Shown in pieces: positions 16,091 through 25,057 of a stretch of DNA of 64,000 nt. Origin of the DNA: CAZVED01 sp964626205 (lineage in GTDB: Bacteria > Patescibacteriota > Patescibacteriia > SG8-24); assembly GCA_964626205.1 (NCBI GenBank), contig CAZVED010000002.1, positions 62,001-126,000 of the forward strand, in the 5' to 3' direction. A program made the position numbers and the translations under genes. Below the pieces are notes generated by a model that saw only the letters and a list, made by a program, of their open reading frames with translations, searched no databases and was not told the origin of the DNA. Each line of letters begins with the position of its first letter. Within the stretch, counting starts at the first letter, position 1.

Positions 16091-17167
16091 TCAGGCAATG
16101 ACTCCCCCACCAAGGCAGATATCACCATCGTAGAGCACGGCGAACTGACCCGAAGAAACCGCGCGTTGACGTTCAGTGAAGACGAGGTCGTAGCCGTCAT
16201 CGCTCCACTGCACGCGAACGTCTTGCAGTGGCTGGCGGTAGCGAATGCGCGCCTGGCAGGTAAAAGGGGCCTCCGGAGCGGTTCCGCTCACCCAATGCAT
16301 GTCGTCGAGCATGACGACGTCGCGATACAGCGCCTCCGGATCCTCCCCGCGTGCCACGACGAGCGTATTGGTGGCAGACTGTTTGTCCACCACGTACGCC
16401 GGTTCCCCGCCACCGAGGCCGAGCCCATGGCGCTGCCCAACGGTGAACGGCGCAATGCCTTCGTGCCGACCAATGACCGCACCAGCGGTGTCCACGATGT
16501 CGCCCGGCCGCTGCGCGACATGCGGCGCAAGAAACGTCTTCATGTCCACTTTGCCGATGAAGCACAACCCCTGACTGTCCTTCTTTTCCGCGGTCGGTAA
16601 GCCCGCCTCGCGCGCCAAGCGGCGCACGTCCGGCTTCTCCAAGTGCCCGATCGGAAAAAGTGCGCGCGACAATTGCTCCTGATTGAGGCGGTGCAGGAAA
16701 TACGACTGGTCCTTATTGAGGTCGGTGCCCGCCAGCAATTGCACCTTACCGTCGGCACCCTTGCCAATGCGCGCGTAATGCCCGGTCGCGATCATGTCTG
16801 CTCCGTCTGCAAGCGCACGCTCGAGGAACACGTCGAACTTCACGAGATTGTTGCAAAGCACGTCCGGATTCGGCGTGCGACCTTCGGCGTATTCACGAAT
16901 CATGTACGCGAAAACGCGCTCGCGGTACTCGGCCTCAAGGTCATAGGTGAGGAACGGAATATCCAAGTGGGCCGCGACCCGCATGGCGTCCCGGCGTTCC
17001 AGTTTCCAACCACATTCCTCACCCGCAGCATCTGCCGCCTCATCCGACCAGTTCTTCATGTAGACACCCGTGACCTCGTAGCCATCACGCATAAGCAAAA
17101 ACGCAGCGACAGATGAGTCGACGCCGCCAGAGAGTCCGACGAACACTTTTTGCTTCTTGTTCTCCAT
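16091..17167 (-). CDS. mnmA: tRNA-specific 2-thiouridylase MnmA
   Basis: 358 residues, normal length. The PP-loop SGGVDSS (13-19) binds ATP; C105 (PDVLCNN) and C202 (GLCFIGK) are the two catalytic cysteines; DLNKDQSYFLHR is the tRNA-binding stretch. MnmA puts the sulfur of s2U34 on tRNAs for Lys, Glu and Gln. The start at 17167 is set by a promoter that leaves only about 2 nt of leader. With Elp3 and the Trm9-like enzyme at 45-47 kb, both the 2- and 5-position modifications of U34 may be made. Confidence 0.95.
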   Translation of the reverse strand: MENKKQKVFVGLSGGVDSSVAAFLLMRDGYEVTGVYMKNWSDEAADAAGEECGWKLERRDAMRVAAHLDIPFLTYDLEAEYRERVFAYMIREYAEGRTPNPDVLCNNLVKFDVFLERALADGADMIATGHYARIGKGADGKVQLLAGTDLNKDQSYFLHRLNQEQLSRALFPIGHLEKPDVRRLAREAGLPTAEKKDSQGLCFIGKVDMKTFLAPHVAQRPGDIVDTAGAVIGRHEGIAPFTVGQRHGLGLGGGEPAYVVDKQSATNTLVVARGEDPEALYRDVVMLDDMHWVSGTAPEAPFTCQARIRYRQPLQDVRVQWSDDGYDLVFTERQRAVSSGQFAVLYDGDICLGGGVIA

Positions 17168-17175
17168 AACGCACG

Positions 17176-17204
17176 ACGATACCATGTCCGACCTACCCTT
17201 TCAA
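17176..17204 (-). promoter_or_regulatory. Promoter of mnmA
   Basis: Minus strand TTGAAA (17199-17204), 17-bp spacer, TATCGT (17176-17181), then 8 bases to the ATG; leaderless. Confidence 0.8.
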
Positions 17205-17223
17205 GCAGTGGGCCGGGACACGG

Positions 17224-17787
17224 CTACTTGCGTGCGCCGATGAGGTCGCGAACCTGGGACCAATCCCCTGCCACGTCGTATCCTTCTTCGATGCTCAGCT
17301 GAGGGCTCACACCATGATGGTCGAGCAGAACGCGCTTCATGCGCGGTGAAAGCGACTGTAGCACTTCGAGCTGGTCGTCGACGAATGCGGTGATGCCGAG
17401 ACGGTCACAAATCGCGCGCTTGTCTTTCTTGGATTCACAGAAAAACATCCGCTCGGCAGGGATGATGTCGAACACGCCGTGCTTCATGAGCCACTGCTGC
17501 GCGTACCGGACGGACTTGAGCCGTCGTGCGGAGACGATGTACGGCTCACCGTCGAGCGCGGCAAGATGCTCTAACGCGCCTGGGATAGATGGCGCGTCCC
17601 CTGTCATCTTGAGATACACCTCGTCAAGCAGCGTCTCATGGTCCTGCTGCGCCATGACGCCGCGCAGGATGTTGGAGTTCGTCTGCCAAGGTTCCAGGGA
17701 ATACCCAAGTCGCGCGGCCACCGCGAGCTTATGCGCCGTGTGGTCGATAAGCACCCCGTCCAAATCGATGCCGATCCTGCGTGACAT
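17224..17787 (-). CDS. HAD-superfamily phosphatase, 5'-nucleotidase-like
   Basis: 187 residues. The HAD nucleophile motif is IGIDLDGVLID at the N-terminus (D8, D10); a cap region follows; motif II is PYIVSARR, with a Ser; K120 or K121 in ESKKDKRAICDRLGI fits motif III; FVDDQLEVL is motif IV. The layout resembles YorS/NT5C-like deoxyribonucleotidases of about 180-200 residues. An AAGGAGAT ribosome-binding site precedes the ATG, and a TATACT promoter lies 17 bp from a GTGACC box (17810-17838). Substrate unknown. Confidence 0.85.
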   Translation of the reverse strand: MSRRIGIDLDGVLIDHTAHKLAVAARLGYSLEPWQTNSNILRGVMAQQDHETLLDEVYLKMTGDAPSIPGALEHLAALDGEPYIVSARRLKSVRYAQQWLMKHGVFDIIPAERMFFCESKKDKRAICDRLGITAFVDDQLEVLQSLSPRMKRVLLDHHGVSPQLSIEEGYDVAGDWSQVRDLIGARK

Positions 17788-17809
17788 AGGCGTATCTCCT
17801 TTCCTTTCC

Positions 17810-17838
17810 AGTATAGCCCCTCACGCGAAACCGGTCAC
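17810..17838 (-). promoter_or_regulatory. Promoter of the HAD phosphatase gene
   Basis: Minus strand GTGACC (17833-17838), 17-bp spacer, TATACT (17810-17815); leader about 16 nt containing AAGGAGAT. Confidence 0.65.
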
Positions 17839-19208
17839 GTTCTTGGCCGCAAAGGCTCGATAGCCTTCATCGCGGCAGCGACATGCTCCGGTAAGACGTA
17901 CAGGTTTGTGAGGTCGATGACCTCGTTGTATTTGTTGAGCAAGGACGAGTGCCGCTCGATTGGCTCATACACCGCCGCCCCGAATACCTTCTTGCGGACG
18001 AGCATGGCCGTTCCTTCCGGATCCGGCGGAGCAGTCGCACCGAGCATCTTTGAAAGGGTCTGACGCGCATCCATGGTGAAGTATGGGACAGCGGCTTCCA
18101 TAAGCATGGCGACAGTTTGCTCCATGAGTGTGCGATCCTCTGCAATCGCATTCGCGGACTGGAGCAGTAACTTCGGCGGACGCCGTTCCGTGAGCCGCCG
18201 CGCCCAGACGTTCGCAGGGTCCTTCGCTGCACCGAACAACCGTTCGATGAGCGTGGAGTCGCGCAGCTCGGCGTACTCCTCCGCCGTCCCGGGCACGACG
18301 AGACTAAACTCGCCGTGCTGGAGTGCCTGGTCCAGGTAATGATCGAACGCGGTCGTGGTCTTGTGCATGTAGACCTGGATGAACATGTGATACCGCGCGA
18401 GAAGGAAGTCCTCGAACGTCCGGACTGCCGTCGCATCGATGGTGAGCCGGAGGCCCATCTCATCATGATCGACGACACCAAGATTACCGACCAAATGATC
18501 GATGTCGTGTGCACCATACGCAGCGCCGGTGTGATACGCATCGCGCAGGAGATAATCCATGCGATCGCAATCAAGCTCGCCGGAGATGAGCGAACGCAAC
18601 AGGCGACGGATGCCCTCACGACCTTCCCAGCCGGCACCTGGCGTCACGCCATGGTGCACGAGCGAGGCAATATCCCGCGCTTCGTCTTCTGACAGTGCCG
18701 CATCTGGCCCCTTCGCGAGCGCAGCGATGAGCACGACGGAATAATCCTCATGTTTCGCCTGACGATCCTGGTCGGGATGCTCGAACCAGCCGATAGGAAT
18801 CTCCAGCTCGGAGAACGACGGCATGAACTGTTCGGAGACATGGGAAAACGGCGGATGCCCGAGGTCGTGCAGGAGTCCGGAGAGACGGAGTAAGCGACGG
18901 AATCGCGCGAGATCCTCTTCGCTGAAACGCTTACGAAGCACGTCACCGGATGTCGAAACAATACCGTCCCAAAGTCGGCCGGCAACATGCATCGCGCCTA
19001 ACGCGTGCGAGAACCGATCATGCGTCGCGCCAGGATAGACAAGGTAGCTCAACCCGAGCTGCCGCACATGACGGAGGCGCTGGACGTACGGATGATCGAT
19101 AACGCGCTTCTCGGACTCCGAGAAGCTGATTGTGCGGTGAATGGGGTCGCGAATCTCGAACATAGAAGGAGGCTTAGCGTGAGCTTGAGTATCGTCATCT
19201 CGTACCAT
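17835..19208 (-). CDS. HD-domain phosphohydrolase (dGTPase/SAMHD1-like)
   Basis: 457 residues from 19208. The family signature is clear: FEIRDPIHRTI, VQRLRHVRQLGLSYLVYPGA, THDRFSHALG, LHDLGHPPFSH and later GELDCDRMDYLLRDAYHTG. These give the H...HD...D metal site of the HD superfamily close to SAMHD1 and YwfO; members hydrolyse dNTPs or related nucleotides. A start at 19163 (MFEIRD) is also possible; 19208 is preferred because a TTGTCA-16-TACGGT promoter (19215-19242) puts transcription initiation at that ATG and no ribosome-binding site exists before 19163. Confidence 0.88.
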   Translation of the reverse strand: MVRDDDTQAHAKPPSMFEIRDPIHRTISFSESEKRVIDHPYVQRLRHVRQLGLSYLVYPGATHDRFSHALGAMHVAGRLWDGIVSTSGDVLRKRFSEEDLARFRRLLRLSGLLHDLGHPPFSHVSEQFMPSFSELEIPIGWFEHPDQDRQAKHEDYSVVLIAALAKGPDAALSEDEARDIASLVHHGVTPGAGWEGREGIRRLLRSLISGELDCDRMDYLLRDAYHTGAAYGAHDIDHLVGNLGVVDHDEMGLRLTIDATAVRTFEDFLLARYHMFIQVYMHKTTTAFDHYLDQALQHGEFSLVVPGTAEEYAELRDSTLIERLFGAAKDPANVWARRLTERRPPKLLLQSANAIAEDRTLMEQTVAMLMEAAVPYFTMDARQTLSKMLGATAPPDPEGTAMLVRKKVFGAAVYEPIERHSSLLNKYNEVIDLTNLYVLPEHVAAAMKAIEPLRPRT

Positions 19209-19214
19209 GACACA

Positions 19215-19242
19215 ACCGTAGCATCCGACCAGCGCCTGACAA
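19215..19242 (-). promoter_or_regulatory. Promoter of the HD hydrolase gene
   Basis: Minus strand TTGTCA (19237-19242), 16-bp spacer, TACGGT (19215-19220); six bases then ATG, so transcription should start at the first codon. Confidence 0.5.
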
Positions 19243-19260
19243 GAACCCACTCAATACGCC

Positions 19261-20205
19261 TCACTCCTCGCCGATGCGACCCGTGCCGGCGTAATACTGA
19301 TCGAGAAAGCCGTCAACGACGCCCGCAGAAACGATGAACCCGAGGCTGCCTCCAATATCGCCCGAAACTGCCGCGGTCGCTACGCCGATATACCTTCCAC
19401 GAAGGTCGAAAACCGCTCCGCCGGAAGTACCGGAATCGATAAGCGCAGAGGTCTTGATGAGGTCAGGACCGACGTGTCCGCTGACCACACCCTGGGTGAA
19501 CGTGAGCGTTTCCGCACCGATGCCGGGATACCCGCCGATAAAGACCGTCTCGCCAAGCAGCGGAGAAACAAACGACAGCGCTCGGTCCCCGAGTGTGATG
19601 GCCGGGAATACGGCCGGAAGGTCGCGACCGTCGAGATGCTCCGTGATGCGCAGGATGGCGAGATCTGCCTCCGCATGGACTGCCGCGACTGCGGCGACAT
19701 AACTAATCATCGGCGCACGGCGGAGGTCATCCGTGAAACCGACGCCGCAGTACCTGATGAGCGACCCGTCCAGGCTCGACAACGCATGACTGTTCGTGAG
19801 GATGAGACCGCTCTCGTCGATGACCGTCCCCGTCGACGTGAAGAACGTCTTGTCATCGCGATTGTCGATGCACACAAGCTTCACAAGCGAAGGAACGACC
19901 GACTCCAACGGGAACGGCGTCTCCACAGATGTGGCAGAAGCATTCCCGTCGTTCGCCAAGAATGCCTGCTGCAGTCCTTCCAAGATGCCGATTGCTCTGT
20001 CGCTTTCCTGTTCGACCTTGGCGACACGTTCCTCGAGCGCGGCTTGGCGCACGAGCATATCACTCCGATCGCTCACGCGCTCGCTTCCACGCAAGATGAC
20101 GTCCGCAAGCAATGTCCCGCTGAACGTCAATACCGCAGCGACGAGCATGATGAGCAGCGTCGTGCGAAAATGGCGGCGGAAGAGGTGGAGAACGCTCTCA
20201 AGCAT
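19261..20205 (-). CDS. Membrane-anchored trypsin-like serine protease
   Basis: 314 residues. One membrane segment (about 15-37) follows a basic N-terminus, then a short coiled coil (55-82) and a chymotrypsin-fold domain with the triad H140 (LTNSHAL), D181 (ADLAIL) and S261 (SGTSGGAVF). No PDZ domain is seen, unlike HtrA/DegP. The catalytic domain should face the outside. The gene begins 7 bp after the VirD4-like ATPase gene and is the third of a three-gene unit, so it may process or control whatever that system handles. Confidence 0.88.
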   Translation of the reverse strand: MLESVLHLFRRHFRTTLLIMLVAAVLTFSGTLLADVILRGSERVSDRSDMLVRQAALEERVAKVEQESDRAIGILEGLQQAFLANDGNASATSVETPFPLESVVPSLVKLVCIDNRDDKTFFTSTGTVIDESGLILTNSHALSSLDGSLIRYCGVGFTDDLRRAPMISYVAAVAAVHAEADLAILRITEHLDGRDLPAVFPAITLGDRALSFVSPLLGETVFIGGYPGIGAETLTFTQGVVSGHVGPDLIKTSALIDSGTSGGAVFDLRGRYIGVATAAVSGDIGGSLGFIVSAGVVDGFLDQYYAGTGRIGEE

Positions 20206-20212
20206 GGGGGTG

Positions 20213-22378
20213 TCAGAACGTTACGGTCTCACCTGGATCGAGCGGCCTTGGTCCATCCGATGGTGTGGAAGGAGCAGGTCTCGGCGGCTTCGGTTCCGGT
20301 GGCAATTGTCGTTGTTGCAGCTGCGGCTTCGCTTGCTGCTCCTTCATGAAGCGGATCTTGTCTGCATTCGGACTATCAGCGGCTGGTATCGATTGCTGTG
20401 GTGGACGTTGCCGCTGCTGTTGTGGCGGTTGTTGCTGCTGCGGCTGCGGCTGCGGGCGGGGTGCCGGACGTTCCGCGCGCGGTGCCTCTTCGCGACGCGG
20501 AGGCGGCGCCGGACGTTCGGTATCCGCGGACTTCTTCTTGTCGCCCAGCAACATATCGAGGCGCACATCGTCATCACCGCTATCGCGAATGATGACCGGC
20601 TTTCCGGAACCCAGCGGTGGCACGACGGCCGTACGGTCAGCGCGCGGCTGTGGCGGACGTTGCCGTTGTTGTTGCTGCGGCTGCGGGCGGGGCGCCGGAC
20701 GTTCCGCGCGCGGCGCCTCTTCGCGGCGCGGAGGTGGTGTTGATGGACGGTCATCGCGACGCGGCGGAGGTGGTGAAACTGGACGGCGCGGAGGCGGCGG
20801 AAGTTTGTCCTTCAAGTCGAGATGGTCCTTACAGAACCACGGTCGGGATTTGTCCGGCTCGAACGTAAGCTTGGAAATGTTCGGGCAGTCAGGAACAGAG
20901 CACGCCATCTCGTACTTCGCCTCCTTCTTCGGCTTATCACCAGGGCCACCGACGGGGCCGGAAATCGACGGAGAAGATTTTGCGAGCTCCTCGAGCTTCG
21001 TGGCAATGGACTTCTCGAGATCTGAAGCATCATCTTCAGTTACAGTATCATCGCCCGCGAATCCGCTCCAACGGTTCACGTTCAGCTCGACGACCGAACG
21101 AGGAGTCGCGTACCGCTCGCGCGAGACGCGGATGACCTTGTCCGCACTGCCGGTGCGCTGCGAAATCTGCGGCAACGTCGTCGCGGAGAACGGTGCGGAT
21201 GCGGCACCGTTAATCATGAGCTTGAGATAGATGTCGTACTTCTGGAGATTTACGATGTCCTCTTCCGTAAACTGTGGCGCGAACTCCTTACCAAGCAGCT
21301 CGGCATCTACCGCGCCGACACGGAACGCGATGATGGTGCCAACGTTGCCGAAAATGGCCGCCCGGACGAGCTCGTCGAGCTGTTCCACGTACTGATGCGC
21401 GACGATGAGGTTGAGGCGGTACTTGCGCGCCTCGGAAAGGATGTTCGCGAACGATTCGGTGGCGAAGTTCTGGAATTCATCGACATAGAGGTAGAAATCC
21501 TGCCGATCCTCTTCTTTCGGGATATCCACGCGCTCCATCGCCGCGAGCTGGAGACGTGTGATGATCATGGCACCGAGCAGGCGGGCGTTCTCTTCGCCGA
21601 TGAAACCCTTCGAGAGGTTCACGATGAGAATCTTGCGGTTATCCATGATGTCACGCACGTCGATGGTCGACTTCGGCTGCGCGACGATGTTGCGGATGAG
21701 CGCAGTGGAGAGGAACTGACCGACCTTGTTCTGCACCGGCGCGACGGCCTCAGTGGCGTACTTCTCCTGCCACGACGCGAATTCCTTGACCCAGAACGTC
21801 TTCACGATGGGATCCTGGATGACCGCGACGACGCGCTGACGGAACTCCTTGTCCGACAGGATGCGCGTGATGCCGAGCAGCGTCGACCCTGGGTAATCCA
21901 AAAGCGCATTGATGGTGTTCAGCAGGATGTACTCCATGCGCGCCGACCATACGTCCGGCCAGATCTTCTTGAACACGCCCATGAGACCCGCGGAGATGAG
22001 ATGCTTCTGGTTCTCCTTGACCTGTTCAAGAATGTTGAAGCCTACCGGGTGGTCCAGGTCGCCAGGATTGAAATACACGACGTCGTTGATGCGATGCGGC
22101 GGGATGAAGTCCAAAAACCGCTGCGCGGTATCGCCGTGCGGATCGATGTAGCAGACGCCGTGACCCGCGTTGATGTCGTTCACGAACATGTTCTCGAGCA
22201 AGGTCGTCTTGCCCATGCCCGTCTTTCCGATCACGTACGCATGACGGCGGCGATCATCCGTCTTGATACCGAACTTGCGACGACGATTGCGAAAGTTCGT
22301 CTCGGCGAAGACGTTGATTTCGCTATCGTGGTCGTGATCGTACGGCAGTGGAGCTGCAGGGGGCATCGACATAGGCAT
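20213..22378 (-). CDS. VirD4/HerA-like ATPase with zinc knuckle and Pro/Gln-rich tail
   Basis: 721 residues. Walker A GKTGMGKT (51-58) and Walker B YLYVDEFQNF (296-305) mark a FtsK/VirD4/HerA-type P-loop ATPase; VAHQYVEQLDELVRAAIFGN is typical of T4SS coupling ATPases. No membrane segment. After the ATPase, C493, C498, C516 and H519 form a possible zinc site. The last 190 residues are Pro/Arg/Gln-rich with a duplicated block. The start codon shares one base with the stop of the upstream membrane-protein gene (TGATG). Similar ATPases are widespread in Patescibacteria, where the function (DNA handling, or secretion or pilus related) is unsettled. Confidence 0.85.
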   Translation of the reverse strand: MPMSMPPAAPLPYDHDHDSEINVFAETNFRNRRRKFGIKTDDRRRHAYVIGKTGMGKTTLLENMFVNDINAGHGVCYIDPHGDTAQRFLDFIPPHRINDVVYFNPGDLDHPVGFNILEQVKENQKHLISAGLMGVFKKIWPDVWSARMEYILLNTINALLDYPGSTLLGITRILSDKEFRQRVVAVIQDPIVKTFWVKEFASWQEKYATEAVAPVQNKVGQFLSTALIRNIVAQPKSTIDVRDIMDNRKILIVNLSKGFIGEENARLLGAMIITRLQLAAMERVDIPKEEDRQDFYLYVDEFQNFATESFANILSEARKYRLNLIVAHQYVEQLDELVRAAIFGNVGTIIAFRVGAVDAELLGKEFAPQFTEEDIVNLQKYDIYLKLMINGAASAPFSATTLPQISQRTGSADKVIRVSRERYATPRSVVELNVNRWSGFAGDDTVTEDDASDLEKSIATKLEELAKSSPSISGPVGGPGDKPKKEAKYEMACSVPDCPNISKLTFEPDKSRPWFCKDHLDLKDKLPPPPRRPVSPPPPRRDDRPSTPPPRREEAPRAERPAPRPQPQQQQRQRPPQPRADRTAVVPPLGSGKPVIIRDSGDDDVRLDMLLGDKKKSADTERPAPPPRREEAPRAERPAPRPQPQPQQQQPPQQQRQRPPQQSIPAADSPNADKIRFMKEQQAKPQLQQRQLPPEPKPPRPAPSTPSDGPRPLDPGETVTF
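20425..20745. repeat. Direct repeat inside the ATPase gene
   Basis: Two blocks of about 75-85 bp (around 20425-20510 and 20651-20745) are nearly identical and encode PPPRREEAPRAERPAPRPQP twice. The copies differ at scattered, mostly silent positions. Confidence 0.75.
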
Positions 22379-23817
22379 CAGGCAAACGGGAGATCATCGG
22401 GGATATCGCTATCCTCCTCGGCAAGCGCACCTGAGCGCGGTGCTTGCGCGGTCGGTGCCTGGAAGGCTGGCTTGATGACGTCGAACGGACGACCGTCGAG
22501 CATACCCTCCACCGGCAGACCTGCCGGAGGTTCGGAACGCTTCGCTTCGGTCTTCTTGAGCGACGGCGTCTTGATGCCGAGCATCGGGAAGTGGTAGAGC
22601 GTCGCAAGCTCCTCGATGTTGAGAATAAACGCGTCCGCTCCTTTGCCGCTGCGCTTCTTGTAGTTGCGCACGATGGCCGACTCCTTGTCGTGCATGGACC
22701 AGCGCTGCCAGAAATAATCACCTTTCGGCGTGACCTTGCCGTAGCCCGTGAGCGTATTCATGTTGAGCGCGTTGAACTGCGCGAGCGCGCCCTTGAACGA
22801 CGACATCACGCGACCCTTCGCGAACTTGTCGCGCTTCGCCGCATAGACGATGCGCATCTTCGTCTTGAACGCGATCTTGGAGAGCTTCTGCTGCATGGCC
22901 TTGAGCGTCTCCGTCTCGCCGGGAGAGAGCTTCTGCATGACCGGCGTTCCGTCGGCCTTCTTCGGCGCATCATCGCCACCCCCAAGGATGGGTGACCCTG
23001 CGACCTGTGTCGACAGCTCGTTCATGAGGCCGATTGGGATGTCCGTCACCCAGCCGAAAGACGATTTCTTCGCTGGAGGCGTGATACCGAGGATCTTCTT
23101 CACCTCCGCCTCCCCCTTTTCCTTCCAGTCGTCGCCGAGCGGCGTGATGATGAATTGCAGCCACAAGTGTTCGCCCGGCTGGAGGCTTGAGAACACCTCA
23201 AGCACCGCGGACATCGGATCTTTGAACATGACCTCCTCGGAGGACTTGTCCTCGAATGCGGAATACGTGCGGATAGGGATGTGCGTCGGCTTCTTCAATA
23301 CGAACTCCGTCCCGAAGACCTGCCATTCGGCGTCGGGATACTGCGACGGGATCTTATCGACGTAATCGGCAATCTCGACAATCTCCGCACCAGGATACTG
23401 CGAGTAAAACGCGGACTCGACGAGGTCACGATACTTGGTGTTGGTACGCACGACGAACTGCACGTAGCCGCCGATAGAGACGATCTCGAAACTGAAGCTC
23501 GACGGCCCCATGCCGTACCAGTACTTCTCGATGTTGTCGAAACCGCCGTATGCACCGGAAAGGTGGCTGAAAATCTGCTCGACAGCCTTTGGGGTCTGTT
23601 CGTTGTCGCGTGGAACATCGATGGCAAGAACGCAGAACGTCTGTTGCGCACCGAACTTCGCCTGGCGGGATTCGACCCAAAGGAACCAGAGGACCTGCGA
23701 GAGCAACGCCACCACGAACACCCATCCTCCGTCCAAAAAGACCCGCCACAGCATGAGCGGGAACGGCAAATTCCCTAATTCGAGGAAATAATTAAGGTTG
23801 ACGTGGATTGTCGGCAT
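22378..23817 (-). CDS. One-helix membrane protein partnered with the VirD4-like ATPase
   Basis: 479 residues. A hydrophobic segment at about 20-45 (LMLWRVFLDGGWVFVVALLSQV) is followed by a large cytoplasmic part with no motif I know: YWYGMGPSSFSFEIVSI, VQFVVRTNTKYRD, SLQPGEHLWLQFIITPLGDDW, and a Pro/Ala-rich end. Its tight coupling with the downstream ATPase suggests a membrane platform for it, like the VirB/VirD4 pairing in conjugation machines; that role is inference. Transcription should begin a few bases before the ATG. Confidence 0.8.
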   Translation of the reverse strand: MPTIHVNLNYFLELGNLPFPLMLWRVFLDGGWVFVVALLSQVLWFLWVESRQAKFGAQQTFCVLAIDVPRDNEQTPKAVEQIFSHLSGAYGGFDNIEKYWYGMGPSSFSFEIVSIGGYVQFVVRTNTKYRDLVESAFYSQYPGAEIVEIADYVDKIPSQYPDAEWQVFGTEFVLKKPTHIPIRTYSAFEDKSSEEVMFKDPMSAVLEVFSSLQPGEHLWLQFIITPLGDDWKEKGEAEVKKILGITPPAKKSSFGWVTDIPIGLMNELSTQVAGSPILGGGDDAPKKADGTPVMQKLSPGETETLKAMQQKLSKIAFKTKMRIVYAAKRDKFAKGRVMSSFKGALAQFNALNMNTLTGYGKVTPKGDYFWQRWSMHDKESAIVRNYKKRSGKGADAFILNIEELATLYHFPMLGIKTPSLKKTEAKRSEPPAGLPVEGMLDGRPFDVIKPAFQAPTAQAPRSGALAEEDSDIPDDLPFA

Positions 23818-23825
23818 GTATCCCC

Positions 23826-23834
23826 AGTATAGCA
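23826..23834 (-). promoter_or_regulatory. Extended -10 promoter of the membrane protein-ATPase-protease operon
   Basis: Minus strand TGCTATACT, an extended -10 element, 8 bases before the ATG at 23817. No good -35 box at 17 bp. Confidence 0.65.
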
Positions 23835-24153
23835 GGAAATAGGCTCAAGGGGTAGATGTGCTTACGACGGGAGCGGCTGGATTTGCGCGATGCCGTCGTT
23901 GTCGCGTCTCATGGGTGCGCTGCACCCATTTCGCCGCTCCGCCTAGGCCTCGCGCAAACCAGCTCGCTCCGGGGTTTACCCCAGGCGGGTCGCCAGAGCA
24001 CATCCGCGATGACACCCCGACCCGGCACCCCGCCACACGCTCACCGTTCATGTTCCCGGCCCCGGACCGGGGCCGGGATGCCGAGAGAGCGTCAAGACGC
24101 AAAGAGCGGCGCTTTGTGGCGCCGCTCTTTGCAACAAGGGAATGACCGCTAGC
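23835..24153. other. Structured intergenic region without a gene
   Basis: About 320 bp without a supportable reading frame but with strong secondary structure: an outer pairing of GGATTTGCGCGA (about 23879) with TCGCGCAAACC (about 23952), an inner hairpin ATGGGTGC / GCACCCAT (about 23910), a palindrome CCCGGCCCCGG / CCGGGGCCGGG near 24060, and a perfect 14-bp stem GCAAAGAGCGGCGC / GCGCCGCTCTTTGC at 24099-24132. I found no RNase P, tmRNA, SRP or tRNA signature. It may be an unrecognised RNA, or the 3' end of the secDF transcript plus a palindromic element. Confidence 0.5.
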
Positions 24154-25044
24154 TTACCGTACGGACTTCTTTTGCATCACCACGAGGAGCGGTGCTGCGA
24201 GGAAGATGGACGAGTACGCACCGGCGATCATACCGATGATGAGCGCGAGCGCGAAGTATTTGAGCGACTCCCCTCCCCAGAGATAGATCGCGACGAGCGG
24301 GATAAGGGTCGTGACCGTCGTGTTGATGGAGCGTGCGAGCGTCTCGTTCACGCTGCGCTCGACGATATCCTCGAAGACGCCTGTGGACTTCTGGAGATTC
24401 TCACGGATGCGGTCGAATACGACGATGGTGTCATGCACCGAGAAGCCGAGAATGGTAAGGATGGCCGCGATGAACCCGGAGTTCAGTTCGACGCCATACC
24501 ATGTTCCGAGCAGCGCGAACGCGCCGAGCGGTAAGAGCACGTCATGCGCAACAGCAGCAAGGAGCGTGACGAGACCGTACTTCCAGGATGCAACCGGGCG
24601 GGACACCTTACGGAAGGCATACGCGACATAGAGCGCGATCGCCAGCAAGACGGCCGAAAGGGACCACACGGCGTTCCGACGAAGCTCGTCGCCGACCGAT
24701 GGTCCAATGGATTCGAAGCGCAATTCCTGCGCGTCTGGATGCGCGGCAAGGATGACATCGAGGACGGCCTGATGCTCCGCTTCGTCCATATGACGCATGC
24801 GAATGAGGACAGTGTCGTCGCCAGCGGTCTGCACGAGCACTTCACCGAGCTCGCCGGATGCCAACGTGGCGCGCAATGCCGACACATCAGGACGTTCTGT
24901 GAACGCGACTTCCATGAGCGAACCACCTGTGAAATCGATACCGAATTTCAGCGGGAACATGACCAACGCGGCGACACAGGCAGCAATGAGAAGACCAGAG
25001 ATGGTGAACCAGACGCCGCGCTGCTTGATGATGGGAAGATACAT
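24154..25044 (-). CDS. secF: Protein translocase subunit SecF
   Basis: 296 residues from the ATG at 25044. Six membrane segments, the N-terminal IDFTGGSLMEVAF, the periplasmic P1-like part, and the C-terminal motifs TILGFSVHDTIVVFDRIREN and SVNETLARSINTTVTT. SecF with SecD uses the proton gradient to help exported proteins clear the channel. It starts 13 bp after secD. Confidence 0.95.
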   Translation of the reverse strand: MYLPIIKQRGVWFTISGLLIAACVAALVMFPLKFGIDFTGGSLMEVAFTERPDVSALRATLASGELGEVLVQTAGDDTVLIRMRHMDEAEHQAVLDVILAAHPDAQELRFESIGPSVGDELRRNAVWSLSAVLLAIALYVAYAFRKVSRPVASWKYGLVTLLAAVAHDVLLPLGAFALLGTWYGVELNSGFIAAILTILGFSVHDTIVVFDRIRENLQKSTGVFEDIVERSVNETLARSINTTVTTLIPLVAIYLWGGESLKYFALALIIGMIAGAYSSIFLAAPLLVVMQKKSVR

Positions 25045-25057
25045 AGGGGTGGTGAGA

